In this document: in pieces, positions 24,818 to 29,406 of the stretch | Layout of the letters: every line of letters starts with the position of its first letter | How positions within the stretch are numbered: position 1 is the first letter of the stretch | Origin: Armatimonadota bacterium | GTDB lineage: Bacteria > Sysuimicrobiota > Sysuimicrobiia > Sysuimicrobiales > VGFF01 | Reading direction: 5' to 3' | DNA: 29,406 nt | Assembly (NCBI GenBank): GCA_016868955.1 | Contig: VGFF01000007.1 | Coordinates: forward strand, 1-29,406 | Notes under the pieces: model-generated | What the model was told of the DNA's origin: nothing | Database searches by the model: none | What the model saw: the letters and a program-made list of their open reading frames with translations, nothing else | Program-made: the position numbers and the translations under genes

Positions 24818-25519
24818 TCAAAGTCGCGGACGATTCCGCCGGCGCCGAATCGCGCGCGCGACCACCGCGGCGAGCAGTGCGGCGGACGGCACCGCCGGTG
24901 GAATCGGTGCGGTCTCCACGCGCGGCGAAAATACCTGGGTCCACCGTTCGAGCCGAGCCATCCCGTCCGCGAGCGCCACGAGGTTGATAGATGTGCTCAC
25001 GGATGTGCTCGGCGGCTCCCCGCGAAGGGCCGTCGACATCGCCGGCGCTGGATTCTTGCTGGTTCCCGTGGTGTCAATTCCAGAGAACGAGCTTTCGATG
25101 AAGCCCCTCAGGAACGCAATGCCCCCCGCCGTGTATGCGCTCTCGCTCGTGCCGCCTGCCTGGGCGATCCGCGCGCCATCGCCGAGCGCCGTTACCCAGT
25201 AGTGGTAGCGAAGGCCGAAGGGAGTACCGCGGTCGCTGGAGAATTGGTCGCCGCCGTCGAATGCGAGACCGGAAAACGCGCGCGACTTGCGCGTCACCGC
25301 GTCCGGCAACGTGAGGTCGACGCAGGACACGAGGATGCGTTCGAGGTCAAGGCTCACGGTCGAAGGCCCGAACGAGCCTCTGTCGAACCGAAACGATCCG
25401 CACGTCATGGACCCATCAGCCGCCGTGAACGCCGCCATCGTGATCGGAACCGCGTATGCGGGCGCCGGCGCGCAGACGGCCGCGACGAAGATCGAGAGCA
25501 AAGCGAACACGATGCGCAT
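24818..25519 (-). CDS. Secreted protein with PEP-CTERM-like C-terminal anchor, function unknown
   Basis: Starting from ATG 25519 (233 residues) the protein has a clear signal peptide, RIVFALLSIFVAAVCAPAPA, ending in AYA; an ATG nine codons upstream is possible, and an AGAGGAG lies between them. The mature part is Gly/Ser/Asp-rich with few charged residues and two early cysteines (SMTCGSF and LVSCVDL), probably an all-beta domain. The end has proline-rich APIPPAVPS, a hydrophobic ALLAAVVARA, and a basic IRRRRNRPRL. This tripartite tail looks like an exosortase-type sorting signal, but the expected PEP triplet reads AVPS instead. I do not recognise the domain. No exosortase gene is in the window. 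Confidence 0.6.
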   Translation of the reverse strand: MRIVFALLSIFVAAVCAPAPAYAVPITMAAFTAADGSMTCGSFRFDRGSFGPSTVSLDLERILVSCVDLTLPDAVTRKSRAFSGLAFDGGDQFSSDRGTPFGLRYHYWVTALGDGARIAQAGGTSESAYTAGGIAFLRGFIESSFSGIDTTGTSKNPAPAMSTALRGEPPSTSVSTSINLVALADGMARLERWTQVFSPRVETAPIPPAVPSAALLAAVVARAIRRRRNRPRL

Positions 25520-25658
25520 GCCTATCTGATTCTTCTCCTCTGTCATCCGAAACGGCGCCGGTACCGGCCGCTTGCGACGAGCACGAAAACCGGGAACAAT
25601 AGCGGAGTTGCCCGCGCGGCCAGCTCTGCAGCCGTCGGGTATCCCAGGAGGACCACCG

Positions 25659-26174
25659 ATGCCCCAAATCGCGACGTTCGTCACGTCCGAAGGAGAGTTC
25701 ACCGTTCGCTTGATGCCCGACCACGCGCCCGTGACCGTCGCGAACTTCGTCGGACTCGCGACCGGATCGAAGGAGTGGCGGGAGGCGAAGACCGGCCAGA
25801 AGGTCGCGCGCTCGCTGTACGAAGGCACGATCTTCCACCGCGTCATTCCCGACTTCATGATCCAGGGCGGCGACCCGGAGGGCACGGGACGCGGCGGTCC
25901 CGGCTATCGCTTCCAGGACGAGTGCCCGCCCGACGGTCTCGCTTTCGATCGTCCGGGCTTGTTGGCGATGGCTAACGCCGGCTCCAACACGAACGGCTCG
26001 CAATTCTTCGTCACGGTCGTCGCGACGCCGTGGCTGAACGGCAAGCACACGATCTTCGGAGAGGTCACATCCGGCATGGATGTGGTGGACAAGATCTCAA
26101 AGGTCGCGACCGGGCCGGGCGATCGACCAAAGACCGATGTCGTGTTGCAGCGCGTGACGATCAGCGTCGAATGA
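25659..26174 (+). CDS. Cyclophilin-type peptidyl-prolyl cis-trans isomerase
   Basis: A 171-residue single-domain protein with an AGGAGG site seven bases before the ATG. The motifs FHRVIPDFMIQGGDPEGTG (about 66-84), FDRPGLLAMANAGSNTNGSQ (about 98-117) and FFVTVVATPWLNGKHTIFGE (about 118-137) contain the catalytic Arg (FHRVI) and the Gln, Phe and Trp residues of the proline pocket. No signal peptide is present, so it acts in the cytoplasm as a protein-folding catalyst. It is monocistronic and followed by a strong hairpin. Confidence 0.96.
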   Translation: MPQIATFVTSEGEFTVRLMPDHAPVTVANFVGLATGSKEWREAKTGQKVARSLYEGTIFHRVIPDFMIQGGDPEGTGRGGPGYRFQDECPPDGLAFDRPGLLAMANAGSNTNGSQFFVTVVATPWLNGKHTIFGEVTSGMDVVDKISKVATGPGDRPKTDVVLQRVTISVE

Positions 26175-26178
26175 ATCA

Positions 26179-26209
26179 GGGCGGCCGCTTCGCGGCCGCC
26201 CTCCACTTT
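26179..26209. terminator. Terminator hairpin between convergent genes
   Basis: GGGCGGCCGC and GCGGCCGCCC make a perfect 10-bp stem with a TTC loop, four bases after the isomerase stop, followed by TCCACTTT. The read-through end of the convergent flavoprotein gene is at 26212, so the hairpin can serve both. Confidence 0.75.
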
Positions 26210-26211
26210 GG

Positions 26212-27414
26212 TTACGGCAAGCCGACGTAGCCGTGCTGCATCTTCCACTAGAAGTACTTCTCGAACGCGAGCTTCGCCCAGTGCGCCTGCGGTCCGGGAA
26301 TCAGCACTTCGTGCTTGCGCGGCGGCAGCATCGTGTCCAAAAGGATCATGACGCCGTTTTTGCCGGCATCCATGACGCAGACCGCGGGGAACTCCGCGAA
26401 GCTGCGCCGCTCCTTCTTCGGCTTTCCCTGGATTTCTGCGGCGATGTTGTGCGCGGTGATCTTCGCCATCATCTCGGCCGGAAACCCCGTCTTCGGCCCG
26501 CCGACGGCGACGGGCGTCTGCCACGGCGCCGCGACGGCCGCCGCGGCGCCGGTCGCGTAGATGTTGAGATAACGCTCATGCTGATATGTCCCGTCGACCG
26601 GCACGAAACCCTTCTCGTCGCCAACGCCCGCCGACGCCGAGACCGCCGCCGCGCCGCGGAACGGCGGGATGATCATGGAGAAATTGCTCGGCAGGAACGC
26701 CCCGCCATCAAGCTGCACGCCATCGGATCGCACCTCGGAGACGCGCGAATTCGTGACGAACTTGATCTTCAACATGCGAAAGAACAGCTCCAGCATCTTC
26801 TGACCGCCGCGTAGCCCGCCGATGCCGAAGTGGCCACAGCATGGCTCGGCGGTCACGAACGTGACCTGAACCTTTCGCGCGAGCCGATGCTTGCGCACGG
26901 TCTGCACGAAGTTGAACAGGCACTCGTAGACCGCGCCGAATCAGCTGGCCCCCTGGGTCGCGCCGATGACCGCGGGTCCGGGGTCCGTGACGGAGCGCTC
27001 CCAGGCGGCCTGCGTGGGCTGCGCGTGCTCCAGCATCGTAATGTTGTGCGAGTTCCGCTCCGGCCCAAGGCCCGGGACCTCGTCGACGTAGGCTTGCGCG
27101 CCCGTGGCGATCACCAGGTAGTCATAGGATCGCCGGCCCGTCGCCGTCTCTACTTCGTTGCGCTCCGGGACGATCCGGGTCGCTTCGACGTTTTCGAAGT
27201 GCACTTTGTGCGACTCCAGGACAGGCCCGACGGGGAAGGTGATGTCCTCCGGCTTGCGCCATCCGAACGGCAGCCAGATCAGGGAGGGGGTGAACAGAAA
27301 CCGGTTCGACTTCGACATAACCGTGACGTCGACGTCTTCATGCAGCGCGTGTTTGATCTCTAGCGCGGCGGTCAATCCCGCGAAGTTGCTTCCAAGCACA
27401 CCGATCCGATTCAT
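26212..27414 (-). pseudogene. Sulfide:quinone reductase-like flavoprotein with in-frame TGA and TAG
   Basis: ATG 27414 begins MNRIGVLGSNFAGLTAALEI, an FAD-binding Rossmann start, followed by FLFTPSLIWLPFGWRKPEDI, YDYLVIATGAQAYVD and PAVIGATQGAS. Codon 158 is TGA (26941-26943) where the family has a redox-active Cys (QGASCFG). The frame continues FGAVYECLFNFVQTVRKHRL, FVTAEPCCGHFGIGGLRGGQ, NIYATGAAAAVAAPW (second FAD site) and FPAVCVMDAGKNGVMI, with C346 probably the second redox Cys. At codon 389 a TAG (26248-26250) replaces the Leu of EKYFLWK, and reading on gives WKMQHGYVGLP and a TAA at 26212-26214, the usual family end (400 residues). Family role: membrane-associated oxidation of sulfide with quinone reduction. 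Either a pseudogene, sequence errors, or in part a selenoprotein. Confidence 0.82.
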
Positions 27415-27557
27415 TGCTGCACTCCCCTTTTGCTTGCCATCAATTCCAGGCTAGAGCAACGGGGCGGAAGGCCGTATCGGTCGCAAACCGTATTCTTGCG
27501 CGCGGCGAGTCGGGTTGAAGCGTGGATCGCGCTTCAGCGCCCGGACCTTCGGCAGCG

Positions 27558-28790
27558 TCAGGGGCCGGAACCGGCGGTTGCGGGCTTTCGCGCGTGCTCT
27601 CGCGCTTCTCGGGCGGCGGCGGTCGCAATCGCCCGCGCCGGCGCGCCGAGATAGAACAGGATGGTGCCCCCGAAGATCAACGAGACGGTCCAGAACGCGG
27701 CTTCCAGCCGGAAGTTCTGCGCGATGAACCCCGCGAGAATCGGCCCGAAGATCGCCCCGAGCCGGCTCATCGTCGTCCGGATGCCGACGCCGACGCCAGC
27801 GGCTCCGGGCGGGAATCCGGCCGCCGACACCGCGGCGCTGATCGGGAAGATGATGCCGTTGGCGACGCCGTAGATCGCGACGACCGCGACCATGGCTGGG
27901 CGCGACTGCACGAGCGGCATCAGCGCCAGCGTCGACGCCGAGACCGTGAGGCATCCATACAGCAGCGGCATGCGCCCGGCGAGCAGGCGCGGCGATCCGA
28001 CGAACAATCGGATGACGGTGCTCGCGAGCGCCCGCACCGAAAAGAAGAACGCGATGTCGCCCGGGCCGAACTGCTTCGCCAGCAAGAGCAACGGGAAGAA
28101 CGAATTCCAGGTCATGAACGCGATGTCGCCCGTCAGGTGAGTCAGCAACCCGGCGCGCACGGCCGGCTTCTTGCGCATCACGTCGATGGCGGTGAGCAGC
28201 GCCGGCGGCGGCGACACGACGGCTCCGCGAGGCGGGCGCCGGCGCGCCGGCGCGAAGGTGAACAGCATCGCCACCAGCGACATCAAGGCGGCCGCGATGA
28301 ACGCGGGGCGGTACTCCGTACCGCGGACGAGCGCCGCGCCGATCACGGGGCCGACGACCTGGGCGACCGTCGTGAAGAAGAAGGACATGCCGATGAGACG
28401 CACGAGCTGCTTGGGATTGGACCCAAGCAGCATTTCGACCTGCGTGCTGATGTTCACGGCCAGGTGCGCGAGCCCGATGATAACCAAACCGGCGATGAAT
28501 GCCGGCAATCCGGCACCGGTCAGCAGCACCGCCAACCCGAGCATGCCAGACGCGCAGCCGGTCAGCATCATCCGACCGGATCCCCAGCGCTCGGTGAAGG
28601 CGCCCGTCGGGATCGCGAGCAAGAGCGGAACGATCTGATAGCTGCCGAGCACCAACCCAACGGTCGCGGCGTCGGCGCCGAGCGACGCGGCATAAAGGGA
28701 GAGAAACGGCACGATGACTTGCCAGCCGCCCCAGAAGAAGAAGCCGACTGCGTTCGCGGCCGTCGGCGAACCGCGGACGGTTGCGCTCAT
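27558..28790 (-). CDS. MFS transporter
   Basis: A 410-residue, 12-helix transporter from ATG 28790, 16 bp after the Sua5-like gene, so probably co-transcribed with it. The helix 2-3 loop carries GAFTERWGSGRMMLTG, the degenerate MFS signature, and the central loop APARRRPPRG is basic. GVANGIIFPISAAVSAAGFP and GVGVGIRTTMSRLGAIFGPI in the C-terminal half are characteristic of multidrug/sugar-type MFS. It is not closely similar to the tandem pair at 21.5-24.1 kb. The 143 bp between its stop and the flavoprotein gene (27415-27557) show no gene; a short 7-bp inverted repeat lies at about 27515-27535. Substrate unknown. Confidence 0.87.
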   Translation of the reverse strand: MSATVRGSPTAANAVGFFFWGGWQVIVPFLSLYAASLGADAATVGLVLGSYQIVPLLLAIPTGAFTERWGSGRMMLTGCASGMLGLAVLLTGAGLPAFIAGLVIIGLAHLAVNISTQVEMLLGSNPKQLVRLIGMSFFFTTVAQVVGPVIGAALVRGTEYRPAFIAAALMSLVAMLFTFAPARRRPPRGAVVSPPPALLTAIDVMRKKPAVRAGLLTHLTGDIAFMTWNSFFPLLLLAKQFGPGDIAFFFSVRALASTVIRLFVGSPRLLAGRMPLLYGCLTVSASTLALMPLVQSRPAMVAVVAIYGVANGIIFPISAAVSAAGFPPGAAGVGVGIRTTMSRLGAIFGPILAGFIAQNFRLEAAFWTVSLIFGGTILFYLGAPARAIATAAAREAREHARKPATAGSGP

Positions 28791-28806
28791 CGTCGTCCGC
28801 GCGTCC

Positions 28807-29406
28807 TCACGTCCGCGCTCCTCCTGTTTCGGCGGCCGCCGCTCGGCGGAGCCTGTCGCGCACGGCGAGCCATGCCTCGTCCGCGGGCGGCATCTCGGCG
28901 ACGATGATCTCGACGCCGCGCGCGTCGAGATCACGCAGCGTCGCATATAGCGCGGCGGCGTACGCCGCCGCGTCCGCCAACAACCCAACCGTAATCACAC
29001 CTCGGGTCGAGGGCCGGTCGCCGAGCCCGACGAGGGCGACCGTGCGCCCGCGCGCCGCGTAATCGAGCGCCGCGGCGGCGCCGTCGCCGCTCGTCAAGAC
29101 CAACCGCGCGCGCGGCGCGTAGTGACGCGACATCAAGCCGGGAGACCGCAAGACGCCGCGACCAGCGGTCGCCGGCTCCTCGGTGGCGCGCTCGGACACC
29201 TGCGGCCAGCGGCCGATGGTATCAGCGATCGCTGACGGCTTAACGAGCCCCGGCCGCAGCACCCGGGGCGGATCCACCGTGATATCGAGGACGGTCGACT
29301 CGAGACCACCCGGCGTCTGGCCTCCATCAAGGATCAACTCGATTCGTCCCTCGAGATCGGCCAGCACGTGCTCGGCGCGCGTCGCCGACACGTGCGAGGA
29401 GCGATT
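28807..29406 (-). CDS. L-threonylcarbamoyladenylate synthase, Sua5-type (5' end outside window)
   Basis: The frame is open from the window edge to 28807, 199 codons. The start, NRSSHVSATRAEHVLADLEG, is the end of the YrdC-like catalytic domain (homologues read SANRSG...T at this point), followed by IELILDGGQTPGGLESTVLD. The linker SPGLMSRHYAPRARL and the C-terminal alpha/beta Sua5 domain (VLTSGDG to the end, with VALVGLGDRP) identify the long Sua5 form rather than short YrdC/TsaC. The enzyme makes threonylcarbamoyl-AMP from Thr, bicarbonate and ATP for t6A37 modification of tRNAs reading ANN codons. About 150 N-terminal residues lie beyond 29406. It is followed closely by an MFS gene. Confidence 0.9.
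   Translation of the reverse strand, partial: NRSSHVSATRAEHVLADLEGRIELILDGGQTPGGLESTVLDITVDPPRVLRPGLVKPSAIADTIGRWPQVSERATEEPATAGRGVLRSPGLMSRHYAPRARLVLTSGDGAAAALDYAARGRTVALVGLGDRPSTRGVITVGLLADAAAYAAALYATLRDLDARGVEIIVAEMPPADEAWLAVRDRLRRAAAAETGGART

Noticed and set aside
14037..27414. Genome-wide reassignment of TAA, TAG or TGA to an amino acid
   Set aside because: All three codons appear inside genes and all three also end intact genes (pckA and smpB TAG, cyclophilin and MFS TGA). The expected residues at the internal sites include Trp, Cys and Leu, which no single reassignment explains.

Overview
The window is about 29.4 kb of GC-rich bacterial DNA, densely packed, with many GTG starts and 1-8 bp gene overlaps. 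It carries housekeeping genes (ribosomal proteins L13 and S9, SmpB, a Sua5-type protein, two tRNAs), molybdenum-cofactor genes, ATP-type PEP carboxykinase, a branched-chain amino acid type ABC transporter and several catabolic or efflux genes. This looks like a chromosome of a free-living, probably soil or sediment, heterotroph. The phylum cannot be fixed from sequence reading alone; an uncultured GC-rich lineage (for example Chloroflexota, Dormibacterota, Eremiobacterota or Rokubacteria relatives) would fit. There is no plasmid backbone, phage module or CRISPR array.

Layout. 1-2555 (minus): a livK-livG-livF ABC transporter module, cut by the window edge. 2769-5040 (minus): a two-gene unit, a class I aminotransferase followed by a ketopantoate-reductase-like dehydrogenase. 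5041-6194: a mostly non-coding stretch with a chemoreceptor-like remnant, then a DUF305 protein (plus). 6223-7256 (minus): tRNA-Pro, rpsI and rplM with a good promoter and terminator. 7329-11687 (minus): a compact operon kbl-like / moeA / cupin / moaC / hotdog thioesterase / smpB, mostly joined by 4-bp GTGA overlaps and closed by a hairpin that contains the smpB stop codon. 11729-13891: a small lipoprotein diverging from pckA. 14037-16963 (plus): a PhoB/PhoR-like two-component pair and a thioredoxin-like gene, all damaged. 17036-20259 (plus): MmgE/PrpD, then broken DUF427 and beta-propeller genes, then a phosphotriesterase-related hydrolase. 20344-21318 (minus): a Tat-exported metallo-beta-lactamase-fold protein with a nonsense codon. 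21549-24073 (plus): two tandem MFS paralogues. 24107-24778: a dehydrogenase fragment abutting a truncated tyrosine recombinase beside tRNA-Ile. 24818-29406: a secreted PEP-CTERM-like protein, a cyclophilin, a broken sulfide:quinone-reductase-like flavoprotein, a third MFS transporter and the C-terminal part of Sua5.

The main observation is the contrast between halves. From 1 to 13.9 kb nearly every gene is intact. From 14.0 kb onward at least eight in-frame nonsense codons (TAA, TAG and TGA) sit inside otherwise well-conserved reading frames of six genes, together with one frameshift, two headless genes and a truncation junction. The residues expected at these stops differ (Trp, Cys, Leu, probably Tyr and Glu), so reassignment of one codon does not explain them. 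Recent gene decay or consensus-sequence errors are the simplest readings. One case deserves separate attention: the TGA in the flavoprotein falls on its redox-active cysteine, where selenocysteine would be chemically sensible.
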